Source: Rhizopus sp. PT2906
Taxonomy: Eukaryota; Mucoromycota; Mucoromycetes; Mucorales; Rhizopodaceae
Direction of reading: 5' to 3'
DNA length: 59,349 bases
NCBI GenBank assembly: GCA_025529335.1
Contig: JAMYHX010000256.1
Location: 1-59,349, forward strand
Positions 47,035-58,765 of the stretch are shown here, piece by piece; the stretch's first letter is position 1; each line of letters opens with the position of its first letter. The notes below the pieces were generated by a model. It worked only from the letters and a program-made list of their open reading frames with translations. It searched no databases and had not been told where the DNA came from. Position numbers and translations under genes: made by a program.

Positions 47035-47193
47035 ACTGTGATAAAATGCAAAGAAGAAGAAGAAAGAGAAGTACTTCAATTTTTGCATATTCGAAACAAT
47101 GTATATTCTTTCATCCTTTTTTAAACTTTTCTGTTTTTACTTTTCCCCCTTAAATTGTTTGTTTTTGTTTATTTATTATTATTATTATTATTA

Positions 47194-47652
47194 TTAGGGC
47201 TTTTGCTTTGTAGCCGATTTACATGGTTTTGGTATTGGCGCATTTTCTGGAATAGGATCATGATGAACGCGTCCAACTTTATGATACGTATGATGGTTTT
47301 CATAAAACTTTTTCCAATGTTCTACTCCCTTCAACTGTTCTGCAGTCAATCCCCTTAGATCATGTGTCAAATGGTCCTGAAAACAGCCAGTGACATAGGC
47401 TCTCGCAGCATCTTTCCCAGAAAAGTGGTGATAGCTTCCTCCTTTTCCGTACCATCCTGCGCCTTTGGTCACATCATAAACGTCGCCACTATAAATGCAA
47501 GTGAGCACGTCAAGTAAAATAAGGTTTATAAATAAATACTCTATTGCCAAATAAATAGGAAGTGAAGGATCTGAACCATCGTATCTTGCTAATTCTTGTT
47601 CGGTAAATACTCGTTCTTTATGCTAATAAACAAGGTAAGTTGGAGAATATAG

Positions 47653-47687
<35 letters not shown>

Positions 47688-47833
47688 GGTAAATAACTGT
47701 GAATATTTGTCCACTTTCCACGGTAACCCCATGTCCATGTTTCTGTAATCAGATAAGAGCCTAAAAAGAAGAGCAAAATGGACCAACTGAAAGCAATGAG
47801 TCCTTGACTTAGCAATGAAGTCTTTTTTGCCAT
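47194..47833 (-). CDS. Cytochrome b5-like heme/steroid-binding (MAPR/neudesin-type) protein
   Basis: Three exons: 47833-47687, 47622-47540, 47488-47194, giving 174 aa. A single N-terminal membrane anchor (LIAFSWSILLFFLGSYLI) is followed by the MAPR domain: RVFTEQELARYDGSDPSLPI, YLAIDGDVYDVTKGAGWYGKGGSY, FSGKDAARAYVTGCF. These are the family marks, with the heme-ligating tyrosines rather than the HPGG of classic b5. Members bind heme and support P450s (Dap1, PGRMC1) or act as secreted neudesins. The first intron has a run of about 25 A on the coding strand just after the donor. Confidence 0.88.
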
Positions 47834-48010
47834 TGTAAGAATATACAGAGGAGAGAGAAAGACGCAACTTGCTCCAAGCAATACATTGGTTCTTTTTAAT
47901 CTCCGTCAGTCGGGATTCGCCGATGAATGCAATCAAGATTATAAACTGTTTAGAAGAAAAAAAGACAAAAAAAAGAGAGTGGGGGATTAGTTTATTATTA
48001 TTATTGTTAT

Positions 48011-49440
48011 TTACACGACTTGCTTTGCTAATACATCTTCGGGGATGTCATCAGCAGGAGTGGATGGGCCTAGAGAAGATGTAGCAGGAGAACTGCAGCA
48101 GTCATACCAATCCTCAATGATGCGCTTAACAAGTCTTTTTGTAGTAGAATGTGCTTTTCTTTGCATGCCAGGATGAATGAGTTGTTGAAGTACGCGGTAT
48201 ATCTCTTCCTTTTTATAAGGTCTTCTATTTAATTGGGTATTTTCTAATAAGGGTTCTAAAACCCTTAGATAAGCATCTAGGAGCTAACAGTATGTCAATA
48301 AAAAAATACATGTATAATCTCTCTAGCTTACTGTCTGTCCTTCCTTCGTATCACCCAAACCGCATAATTCTCTGAGAATGATATCAACTAGGACATAAAG
48401 ATCATTGGTGTAAAAGTATTCATAGAGTGTCTGTCTAGTAAATATAGCGTATAATAACTTCAATATAAGCATCTGAATACATATATCATCTAAAAATATA
48501 TCAGGTTAGAAGATAGAATACGTGGTGCTAATGCTTTTTTACTTGATCTGTTGAGCATGAATATCAAATTAGCACTAAAGATATCCGATGTACCAATACG
48601 CTGAGATAATACATCTAGAATCAGATTTTCATTTGATCCAGACATCATGTATTGTTCATTAAAGACCATGATGAGATGAATGACATCATAATTAAAAGAT
48701 TCTTGAGCGTCACCACGTGTTTCTTGAACGAGATCCAAAAGATGGTGGATTAAAGGAGAGTCAACAAGGTCTATTTTAAGTTTAGCAATGGTGTATTTAC
48801 TTAGGAATCAAAACTAACCCAAGTCTTCCTTTTCCATTGTGTCTAGTTTACAAAGTTCAAAACAAAGACCAAAGAGGATGCTCGAAATATCCAAATTTGT
48901 ATCCCATATTCCAAGTTTAATTTCTTGAATCAATTTACAAAATAGTCTATTCCTTTTAGCCTGTATGGATTCCATTAGAATATACTTCATCCACCTTGGT
49001 TCATCTCTTCCAGCTATAAGTAATATAGCATATGGTATATAGTCTTGATCGACAAGTGCATGAGAGTGAACGATATGAGATAATACGACTGTACTGTAGT
49101 CTAGGCATATTTGTGAATCAATGAGTTTATATGCTACTTGATCTATTTCTGTTGATCCCTTTAGAAAGTCTTCTGTCCAATTAAAATATTAGATTTGTAT
49201 TGGAAGTATATATACAAGTAAACATACTTGAATATCGAACAATAAATCGAATGTATTGAGTGATGATCTTTTGGACATCTTGTTCTGTTGAATAAGGCCT
49301 ATGAAGTATCTCATCTAATTCTATATGTATATATGTCAACTCTATGCTTTACATAATTCTGTATGTATGCTTCTTTTAGTATTACCAGAATAGAAGCTTT
49401 CAATGTCGTCAAAATAATATTCAATCGCATCGTCATCCAT
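48011..49440 (-). CDS. SPIN90/Ldb17/Dip1-like Arp2/3 regulator
   Basis: Six exons: 49440-49386, 49320-49228, 49172-48819, 48770-48543, 48489-48332, 48283-48011, giving 386 aa. The SPIN90 leucine-rich domain is clear: VIHLIMVFNEQYM, LSQRIGTSDIFSANLIFMLN, LILKLLYAIFTR, YTNDLYVLVDIILRELCGLG, and LLDAYLRVLEPLLENTQLNR with YKKEEIYRVL. In yeasts Ldb17 and Dip1 control actin patches; Dip1 activates Arp2/3 without a preformed filament to make linear seeds for endocytic actin. The protein is compact and ends soon after the domain; no SH3 domain is present. Confidence 0.9.
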
Positions 49441-49840
49441 TGAAAATAGAAAAAGAGTTCAAAGAAGGGAAAAAACTGTAAAAAAAAAGTTCCTAAAAAG
49501 TAAGTCGCTCTTTTAAAACAAAACCTATGATAAAAGAACAAACTCTCTCCCTTTTGCTTGCCCTAGTGTCTCAGTTTTGAATGTAGACAGCTTTAAAATC
49601 AATTACTATATCAAGTAACAGGTTATATAGATCATCCTTAAACTTTGTACGCAAAGGAAAGTTTGAACCACATGGATCAAGAAAGTCTCCCCCTTTTTTC
49701 CCAGGTGTCTGTTACCATAGAAATTATGATCCTATTGTGGACAGATACATACATTACGACCCTTTTATTTGAGATATACAATAATACGCGAGAGGATCAA
49801 TTATATTAATCCCCTTACCACATAACGGATTACGAAACTC
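49441..49840. other. Intergenic
   Basis: Promoter of the SPIN90-like gene and 3' flank of the four-TM gene; no gene seen. Confidence 0.55.
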
Positions 49841-50724
49841 TTAAAGTGACTGATATGCATAATCAGGTGGAGATAGTGTAGCAATTAAGCATAACACAAT
49901 AGAAAGCATGATGCTTAATATCCAGCTAATGATGCAAAGAATAAATGAAAAGTTGTATCGAGTTCCAATATAAAAGACTGAGCTTGTGTTGAATAAATAA
50001 GCAATTGCTGCCATTGAAAATGCTTGTGGAATAGCTAAATACATACATAGATATTAGATTCATGCGTATACATTACATTATTAACAAACCGTAAATCAAG
50101 AACATTCTAATAATAATAGTAAAATGGGATTAATATTATCGTCAGAAAGCATCACATTTGAGCTTACGATGAAATAGGTGCCCATGCCTTTGCCCTTTTA
50201 CGTCTCTGGCTACACATAGTTGCCAACAATCCACACAAGATTAATCCTCCAATGATCGTAGCAACTACCATGCCAGCTCCAGCAGCTCTCCTGATAATAC
50301 AATATATCAATACATATTTATATTCAAATAGCTGTTCCTGTACCATAATTCACAAAATCCGTCTATTCTCTTTATGTTAATCATTCTCTAGACTAAATAT
50401 AGATTTCTATTTACCTTCTTGGCAGTCTCCGTGATCATAAGAAGGAAAAGGTCGACATTCTCTTGTAACACTGATAATACACTTAATATTCATAAAGTTC
50501 AATAACGTCAATGTACCTTCTGCATAATTTGAATAATCCATAATTAGTTTCCATATAAAAAGGTATCGGTGTAGCAAAAGTTAGCCTTGTAAAGATATAT
50601 TAGCAAAACTGGAATACTTGTATGAGTCATACCATTTAGGAAATATCAGTGAACATATAGTCAAGGCATAATTACAAATAAAAATGAAGAATATGATAGT
50701 GTATGTTAGTAAAGATACTCCCAT
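49841..50724 (-). CDS. Claudin-fold four-TM membrane protein (SUR7/PMP22-like)
   Basis: Seven exons: 50724-50633, 50585-50517, 50470-50415, 50362-50344, 50290-50168, 50106-50090, 50034-49841, giving 189 aa. Two exons are tiny (19 and 17 bp), yet frame and splice sites are clean. Transmembrane segments lie near 4-29, 84-104, 121-140 and 150-175. The first outer loop has the claudin-superfamily pattern: Trp31, then YGLF (46-49), Cys52 and Cys59, plus further cysteines. In fungi this fold includes Sur7, Pun1 and PalI of eisosome/MCC domains. It is divergent from PIL1 with only 144 bp between ATGs. The SUR7-type role is inferred. Confidence 0.75.
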
Positions 50725-50868
50725 TATTAATGAAAAAAGAAAAGAAAAAAGAGAAGAGAAAAAAGAGATTTCCTTATTAATTCATTCAAGCGGGGAAAAT
50801 TGACATCGTTTCTATAAATACACTCTTTTTCTTTTTCTCTTTCTTTCTTTCCTTCTTTCCTTTCTTTC
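50725..50868. promoter_or_regulatory. Bidirectional promoter, four-TM gene / PIL1
   Basis: 144 bp between divergent ATGs. A TATAAATA box at 50813-50820 lies 49-56 bp before the PIL1 ATG and is followed by a C/T-rich tract typical of highly expressed fungal genes. Confidence 0.65.
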
Positions 50869-52086
50869 ATGTTTAGTTTTAATCCCTTTCATAAGCCAAC
50901 AAGTGAAAAACCTCTCTCTCTTAAAGGACTACAAGGTGTCATTGATCACTCTACAAAAATAAGCAAGAGTCTTGTTCAAGTGGCAGATGACAGTCGAGTG
51001 GCATCTAACAACTTGGTCATGTATGGTTCTCCTCTTGGCGACGATTTAACTGTAAGTAAAAACAAATGAAAAAAATTACTATAGATATACTTATATATAT
51101 TATAGGACGTAACAAGCAAAATGGGAAACCTATTAAGCGAGTGGACAAGTATCCTAATGGAGTTTGCAGACAGTTTCGAACAATATCGCGACACACTCAA
51201 ATCGATCTCGATCAAGGAAGCCGCTTTGCAACAAAGTCGTGACCAAAAGAAGAAACTTAGGGATCAGATTGAGAAACTCGAGGATTCGCCCACTGCAATT
51301 GATCGATTGAATGCGCTCAAGGAACAACTCAAGGAACTCGAGGCATTTACTGAACCAGATGAAGTTGAAATGAGTAACTACAAGAGAATAGCTACCAGAG
51401 AGGCGTTATACATACTGTTGAACGGAATGCATGCCATGTCAAGCAAGACAGACATCATTTCAACGTTTGGTAAATACATTGTTGACGAACTAGATACACA
51501 ACCAATCAAGCCAGGTGAGGAGCGTCCAGCATACCAGAGTACACACAGAACAAAGCGTATACAGGACGATGCTAAACATGCTATCCATGAATGGAAGCCA
51601 GATCAAGCCAAATTGAGAAGAACGCTTACATCGCACCATGGACATAACCCACTGATCATAAAGATGAATAAGGAACTACCTCCTGTGCCTGTTGCCTTGA
51701 CCGACGGAGAAACAAAACAACCAAGCCCTTCTTCATCTACCTCTGCTTCTTCCAATCCTAGTCCCTCAGTCAGTGAGCAATCCGTCAACTTGGGAAAACA
51801 TCATTCACTCTATAAACCTGATGCTGTCGAAAAGACAACAGCCACGCCTAGTACTACACATCATCAACCTGTCTTTCACCCACCTGCCTTTATGAGTCCA
51901 TTCAGTCAGCCTTTAAATCAAGAAAACTTGTATCAGTTTTATCAAAATTATTTACCACCCAAGCCCTATGAAGAAATAAGATCTGTCCTGAGTCCAGTAT
52001 TCCATGAAAAGAAGCATGATGTTGGTGGATTTGTGCTGCCCACAGCGAATCCTAACTTTGCTCTAAATGATAGTACGCACGATTAA
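50869..52086 (+). CDS. PIL1: Eisosome core BAR protein Pil1/Lsp1
   Basis: Two exons: 50869-51051 and 51106-52086, giving 387 aa. The start MFSFNPFHKP and VADDSRVASNNLVMYGSPLGDDLTDVTSKMGNLLSEW are eisosome hallmarks. A BAR-type helical bundle with QRSRDQKK-like charged helices follows (ALQQSRDQKKKLRDQIEKLE, EVEMSNYKRIATREALYILL), then a disordered Ser/Pro/His-rich tail (PSSSTSASSNPSPS) likely to be phosphorylated by Pkh kinases. It tubulates and scaffolds plasma-membrane furrows enriched in PI(4,5)P2 and sterol. No second Pil1 paralogue is in the window. Confidence 0.95.
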
Positions 52087-52313
52087 GAATAATACCCCTC
52101 TCTTCTTTCCTCTGAAAAGAGGGAGGGAGAGGAAATAGACACCCCCCTCTCCGATGTTACCATTATAGATTATAATAATTCACCACTTTGTTTATGTTTT
52201 TCCTAATAAACTTTGTTTTTATTTACAAACGATAAACATGACTACGTTATCTATCATTTAAGAAAAAATACGCCTAGGGAAAACAACCTCTCTCGCTTTT
52301 ATTGTATTGTTTA

Positions 52314-54900
52314 TTACGCATACTTTATTTTATCAATGCCTAAGCTTCTTCGGACTTGAACAATAGCAACCAATTCTTTAATCGTTTCTTGCAAGATAAT
52401 GATATTATTCAGCAGCATAGACAAGGATACCTCAGAGCTAAAGTTTGAAGGAAACAAAGGCTGAATCCTGACCTGATTTGTCTTGCTGTCATCCATCACG
52501 GCAGGCGCACTACGATGAGTTGCTATACTGGCAGCAGTAGAGACTGAAGCAGGCTTCAGATTATCCATGATGGACGAAATAGACGATCGACGCTTAGATG
52601 AAACGCTTGTGCTTGGGCTCAGTGAGGGTGATGAACTGGTCGTGGTAGTGGCAAACACATTCTGCCATCTCTGATACAACAAGAGATTGAAGTCGTCAAT
52701 TTCAGAGCGATAATAGTCCACTTGCTGGGTCAGGGTCCTAAAGATGGTGTAAAATGGAGGGAAAGATTTGAATTGGGTAGGCGCTGTCATATGAATAGAG
52801 TTCTTTTCCATGCCGAAATCGACAGATTGGTCGTCTTCGTCATCATCAGTGGGTATCGTGGCTGCATAGATATCCTGCATCCTAATCTTTATATTATTAT
52901 TCACACATTCTTCTTCTTCTTCGTCATCGCTTTCTCCATAGCGCGATAACAATAAAATATCGTCCGGGTGGGTTCGATCGTGCTCTGTGAACGTAAGCCA
53001 TCCTTCCAAACTACGATGAGGACACATGGCCAGCGCGGAAAGAACACCGGTCAGAGCTAGATTAAGTTCCGTTGACTGTGCAAAAAAGTGGGAAAAGAGA
53101 TTGAGGAGGATCTGGAGGAGGGTATCGGATGATCGTAATCGGTGTCGTATGGATGGTTGTTGATGCTGTAGTTGTTGTTGCTGGTAATAGGACTGGTAAT
53201 AGTGGTCTCCAGACATCGGTATCATCCTATGTTGTCCATACTTGAAACTTCGTCTCTTTTCACTCTTTGTTGTCGACGGTACGTATACAGGTTGTTGATG
53301 GTACGATTGATAGCAGTCATCCGCATCCATCCTGCCTTCGACATCACGCAAGTAATCCTCGTAACCAACCGTCAAAATGGAGTTGGCGTGCTCCTTGTCC
53401 ATAGCTGAAATGAGTGCAAAGTAAAGTTCGATTTCTCGTATATGATGGGATATGATACATGCTGGAGGCTCTTGTATTCTGTCTAGCGTAAGTAGCCGAT
53501 TAGCAAACCGACAATGACGAACGATCAGGGTCTTGAGTAACTTTAACGTGGCAATGACGGTAGGTTGTGAGGTGGATTGTAGGCGTGTGAATATCAAGTC
53601 CTTCAGGGTAAATCTATCCGCCGAATTATAGGGTGAACTATCTGGTACGACGCTGTCATCATTTTCTTGTTGCATGAGAAAGCCTAGGATGACATCTACT
53701 AACCTTGGTTCTTGAATAGCCTGCAACATGAGGTCGATATAGCTGATGACTGCCACTGAGGATCCATCAAAGTCAGAACATTCGAGAATAGAGGGATACA
53801 GAATGTTTTCCAAAAATGTTGTACGCACAAACTGCAGCATGCGCTGTGATATGGCGTCGTTGGGGCATCGTATCAGGACATCTTGACAGAATTCTAATAA
53901 TTTTAAAAAGGAGTCTAACTGATACTTGAATAGTTCTGAGTTGGAGTACTCTATGCCTAACTCGACATCATCATAATTGTTGTTGTTGTTATTATTATCT
54001 TGAGGGGTATAAGCGCCCAATAGCGGGGCATCATTCTCATCATTTTGAACAATGAGCTTCCTTGGTAACTGTGAATAGAGTGCACCTAGTCCGGCTGCTA
54101 TGATGGTGGCAAAATCAGATTCGAGAATAAATTCACTTAGCTGGTGATCATCTGTAGCCATCTCGATGAGGAAAAGCAATCCTGTACGTGCAAAATCACC
54201 TGACCTTCCTTCTCGATGAACGAAGCGTAACAAATAAGTAAACAACAAAAATTCGTAATCAGGTTTGTTTTCATGCTGATGTAGTGTAAGGTACTGCTTA
54301 TCGTGAAAGAAGACGTTTAAGAGCGCTGGAAATCCGTGAATCCTTGAACATATGATGTACATGAGGTCAACAAGGTCTTTATGATATCTCTGTTCACTCT
54401 GTGGATTAAACGTACAGAATCGAATAAGTTTGATCGTTGGCTTATGCACCGCATTATGAACCAAGAAACGATCGTCAAGTAGGTCTACCATGTTGGCAAT
54501 CATTCGAATACTTTCACCACGAATACCTTCAGGATAATCCATCTTTTCAGACACATTGACGAGATACTGCAATATTCCATTTTTCAACAGATACTCCATA
54601 CATACACCCGTCGTATTCTCATCTTCCTGTCGAGCCTCTTCATCCACAAGCATGTCTACCATTTCCCTCAACCTTTCCGGTATCTCTGTTTGTTTGACAT
54701 GAAGATTTGTCTTTCTGTCCTCCGAGATAAAAATATTCTACAAAAAAAAAAGAAACAGTCCAAAATATGACTTGATTAATCTACAAAATGCTTACGTGCA
54801 CATAGTCCCAGCATTTGTGGAACTTAGCCAATTGCATGGCGCTTGTTGCCTGTACTTTAGGAGGTGTGATACGTTTCTTAAACTTGGAGAAATAATCCAT
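52314..54900 (-). CDS. FHF-complex FHIP (RAI16-like) protein
   Basis: Two exons: 54900-54796 and 54737-52314, giving 842 aa; the second exon is 2.4 kb, exceptional in this intron-rich window. The N-terminal half has the RAI16/FHIP signature: VCMEYLLKNGILQYLVNVSE, PEGIRGESIRMIANMVDLLD, FLVHNAVHKPTIKLI and GRSGDFARTGLLFLIEMA. A C-terminal helical part is interrupted by Gln/Tyr-rich and acidic low-complexity insertions. FHIP with FTS and Hook links Rab5 or other early endosomes to dynein; in fungi it is needed for long-range endosome motility in hyphae. Confidence 0.92.
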
Positions 54901-55541
54901 GAGAGAAGAAAAAGAGAGAGAAAATTTTTTCTTTGTTTAGGGAGGAATCATTAGAGCAGAGTCCACGTCAACATAAACACATTAAGGAGAATAAACAAAA
55001 ACAATCTGATTCATGTTCCGATGGATCTGATAAAACACACGGTCCGTCCCTCACGCTTTTCGCCGTCCTCATCCGTTCGGCACTCAATTCCAGATTCTGT
55101 TCTGCTCAGGAAAAGAAAAAGTTCCAATGTTACACCATTCAATATAAATAGTTGGTAACAAATTTAGCAATAGGGGCGGCCCAAAGTATCACGTAAGCAT
55201 TCAGGCAAGACCAAAAAAAAAAGGTTAAGGATCATGAGAGATAGGTGATAGTGAAGACAAAACAAAGATAGGAGAATACGACAAGTAGGTTAAGCAAGTG
55301 TAAACAGTAATACTCCATGTGATGTTTGATCCCTGCTTATCCAAATTTAGATAAATGGGGAGACGCGGCCATATACCTAAAAAAATAAGCATGGCTCTTG
55401 TTCCGCATCACCGCACACTTTTTTTTTTGAGTCAAAAAATTTTTGGCTGCGGAGAGATGTAGAGATTACAAATAAAAAGAGCTTGATTTCAAATCAACAT
55501 CTTTCTCTCTCTCTCTTTACTTTACTTTACTTTACTAATCA
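54901..55541. other. Divergent promoter region, FHIP / unrecognised gene
   Basis: 641 bp. Just before the ATG at 55542 lie a (CT)n stretch (55504-55518) and four copies of ttact/tttac. No gene seen. Confidence 0.55.
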
Positions 55542-56602
55542 ATGGCTATTTATTTGGAACAACCGTACTACTTCTCAACTGACAAGCAACAAGATGATTT
55601 CTTGATTGATGATATCAACTCCTTGGTATCAACTCAAAGCACATTTATTGAACAGAGCAAAGACTTTATTGCCTATATGCGTCAACAGTTATTCAATACC
55701 ACAAGCACGGCCTTTCCTGTACCAGACTCGCTCTTTATGCAAAAGATGGCACATGGCTCTAATCAATATTCAAGGAATCCATTCCAGTATCCATCAGATC
55801 CATTTGATTCATCTGATGCATTGTCTTATCGACGCCAACGATCTGAAAATTTGTTGTTGAGAATGATCTGTTGTAAACGTCTCAACCTCAACCAGATCTC
55901 TATCATGCGTCTATCAAGAGGTGTCTTTGTTCATCAAGTCTGGCAATCCTCAAGTCCTCAGTCATCACCTACGCTATCTACAATTGATGATATCTTGTCA
56001 CAAACGATTGATTCAAATGGTAAAATTGAATAATTTTTTATTAAATTTTTTCAGATTATTAATCCATTGTTTATCCAGTTAACGAAGCCCCTGTTGATAA
56101 CTTTCATTTTGATACGCTTTACTCGAAGCGAGGATATAATTCTTATGATGGTCTTTTTGTTCCTTATAGCTATACATTTGGTGCTCGATACACCAATCCA
56201 TACTCTGGTGTCCATGATCTCATCATTAGAGGACGATTACCTGTCTGGTGTCAAACTTTATTTTTACTGAACTGCTTGAAGCAGTCAGTTCAACCCAATG
56301 TACCCTATACAGGTTTATTTCCTTTTGCTCCAGAGGTAACCGTAACTTTTACATCCTTGGGTGATTACCATATGGTTATTCCTGAAATGACTTTACTATA
56401 TGAACGATTCACAATGGAGCACATGGACCCTTATGCCTTTCCAGATATATGTAATGGAGAAGACGAGCAGTCGGTTGATTGGCCAAAGCACAAGCAACAG
56501 ATTCTGTCAAATATTTTGATTTGCGATATACCAGATGATGTATCCAAGTTACTTGAACATGCAGCTAATATGTGGGCTGTCAGTCAGGGACTTATGCTCT
56601 AA
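55542..56602 (+). CDS. Unrecognised conserved-looking protein
   Basis: Two exons, 55542-56019 and 56079-56602, intron 59 bp, giving 333 aa. No signal peptide, membrane segment or known motif. The N-terminal third is hydrophilic (Gln, Ser, Asp), then SENLLLRMICCKRLNLNQIS. The second exon is compact and globular: YDGLFVPYSYTFGARYTNPY, LIIRGRLPVWCQTLFLLNCL, FPFAPEVTVTFTSLGDYHMV and a C-terminal helix DDVSKLLEHAANMWAVSQG. The intron has two AGs; only the second (56078) keeps frame. The promoter looks active, so this is probably an expressed lineage-specific gene. Confidence 0.75.
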
Positions 56603-56778
56603 GATTATTTATTTCACCCCTTCTTTCATTGTTACATTATGTACAGATCCATTTATGTTGTATTATATTTCATTTTTTTTTTTCCTTTGTGTCTATAATA
56701 ATTTTTACGTCAATTAATAAAAACATATGCTTCATTTAACCATTGACATACAATTTATTTTCTTCCCAAAAATCAACA

Positions 56779-56913
56779 ATGAATAATTGTCCTGCCTTTA
56801 CTATTCCCCCTATGAATCAATTAATGTTACAAAAGCTGCACGAGGAACTTTCCTTATGTCTCTGTAGATCAGGCGATTACCATTATGTTCATTGCACAGC
56901 TTGTACAACTTGA
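56779..56913 (+). CDS. Cys/His-rich micro-ORF (44 aa)
   Basis: ATG at 56779, TGA at 56911-56913. The C-terminal half reads CLCRSGDYHYVHCTACTT: Cys-x-Cys, then His-x-x-His-Cys-x-x-Cys, a spacing able to bind zinc. No family recognised. It could be a free microprotein, the last exon of an unmodelled gene, or chance. Confidence 0.35.
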   Translation: MNNCPAFTIPPMNQLMLQKLHEELSLCLCRSGDYHYVHCTACTT

Positions 56914-57262
56914 CACTTTCAAATAAAGCAAAAAGTCAACCCTTATTGGGCTATCAAAGTATTATTAATAAATTTTCATCTCCAAAATAATTTATAAAAT
57001 GATTATAAATCAATCTCCACGCTATGAGCAATGATGTGCAATGGTACGACCATCAAACTATGTATGTGATTCTTTTTTAACTTGTAGATCAAAGGTATTC
57101 AACTTGTTTTAATTCTTATTTCTTAACCTTAATCTCTATGTTGTGCTATTTCGAATACTTTGCTCAAGATTGACTCATTAAATCAGCTTTATTGTCATTA
57201 TTGTTATTATTGTGCGAGGATAAGGTTTTTTCCACGGAAAAATAAAACTCTCTGTTTTATAG
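56914..57262. other. Intergenic
   Basis: AT-rich; nothing recognised. Confidence 0.5.
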
Positions 57263-57751
57263 TTAACCCCTTTTTATCATGTCTTCAGTTAGTGTTCTGG
57301 GCTTTATGTCATTATGTTTTGCTGTAGGCGGCTTCATGCTAATATCAAATACACTTCCGTCAATGGAAATATAATATTTTGTATAATCCATCTTAGTTTT
57401 TTACCAAGTTTCAACTTGTCCATGTCTCTCTATAATCATGGCACTTTGGTTTCTTGCGACTGGATGATGATTAACTTTATTGATACTTACATTACACACG
57501 TTGAATGTAAATTTTCCAACTACGGTTTCTCTCAAATTAAAGTCTTCAAAGTTTTTGGTGAGTTCGTCAGCTGCATCAGACACTCGGACATGAGAATATT
57601 CGTCAAAAATCGTAAATTCAATTACAAGTGGACTGGTGTAATGATCATGGGAAAATATAATTGTGCGATATTTTGAAGTGAACAAGGTGATATGAAAAAA
57701 ACGAGCAGGTTGTCCAACATGAACCCTTGACGTGTTTGATGGGATAGTCAT
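57263..57751 (-). pseudogene. Unrecognised frame interrupted by one stop
   Basis: From ATG 57751 the frame is open for 116 codons (MTIPSNTSRVHVGQPARFF, SPLVIEFTIFDEYSHVRVSD, DFNLRETVVGKFTFNVCNV) to a TAA at 57401. The same frame then stays open for 45 more codons (YYISIDGSVFDISMKPPTA) to a TAA at 57263. Both halves look coding. Either a single nonsense mutation broke it or a GTAAAA donor overlapping the stop starts an intron. No family recognised. Confidence 0.45.
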
Positions 57752-57952
57752 TATAATACTCTATATCTTACAGTAGAGCATACATTCTACTTTACATTCC
57801 TCTATCGCTTCTGCTGAGAATAAGAGTACTGACAACAATAATAGCTACTAACATAGCATTGATAAATAATCACATTGACCACATTTATCATACTGACAAC
57901 ATTAATATTCCCTATAAAACTCTCGCACAAATTTAATTTAATAATATTCAGC

Positions 57953-58661
57953 TCTTCTTTTTAATTCGCAAGTTGTCGACTTAATAGTCTTTTTCAATAA
58001 CAAAGGTGAATGCAACAGTCATAATTACGATGTGGTCATCGTGCAAGCTTGCCAGTCTATGGATGCCAGCATTGACGATCAAATGATGAATGTCTGGCTG
58101 CTCAGAAAAATAGGTCTCGCGCCTTTTTCTTTGTCAGTGCGTGACGCACACAACTGCTTGATCGAGTATAACGGAATGAGCCATAGAAGAAACGTACAGG
58201 GCCAAAGTGGCGGCAGTTTCCAATGCCGTGCGATTGTTCCAACAAAGTACATGACGGACAGCATCGATGACCACGTCCTTGCGGATACGACATTGGCAAC
58301 GATGGTTCATCGATCACCATACAGGATTATGTTGATGCGAAACAAGCACCACGAGCTTGACTCGTCCATGACTACATTGCTCAATCAAGACTGGGACATC
58401 CATCCTGAGATCAAATATGTGTGTGCGCAATCGCTGGCTGGTGCGATCCTGCTTAGCAGCAACGGCGTGGCCATCCTGATCAGCACGATCGAGATTTACG
58501 GGCGAACTAAGACCATTGATATCCATCAAGAGATGAACTCGGGCGAATCAAGCATTCCTCCTGATGACGCTCCATATCTCGATGTATACCACACGAAACT
58601 GTATACGCATGAGGGCGCTCCAAGCTGGTCATTGGCATGCAAACATGCAATGGTCTTGTAA
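57953..58661 (+). CDS. GC-rich unrecognised ORF of a dispersed family
   Basis: Open from 57953 to 58661; the frame covers about 235 codons with Met candidates at 58061 and 58085. GC content is visibly higher than in the surroundings, with many GCG, CGC and GAC codons. Segments include NSQVVDLIVFFNNKGECN, SIDDQMMNVWLLRKIGLAPF, DIHPEIKYVCAQSLAGAILL and NGVAILISTIEIYGRTKTID. A related fragment lies at 41560-41645. A second open segment (58766-59035) may be a downstream exon: a GT at 58626 in phase 2 and an AG at about 58764 would join them. No family recognised; a transposon-borne or transferred gene is possible. Confidence 0.5.
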
Positions 58662-58765
58662 CATCGAGACTCAGACTGGATGTGGCTGAATCCCCCAAAG
58701 TAGGCCCGGCGTCAAGTGTCTTTGACATAAATTGCCGAACTAAGATATACGTTGACTAATGGAGT

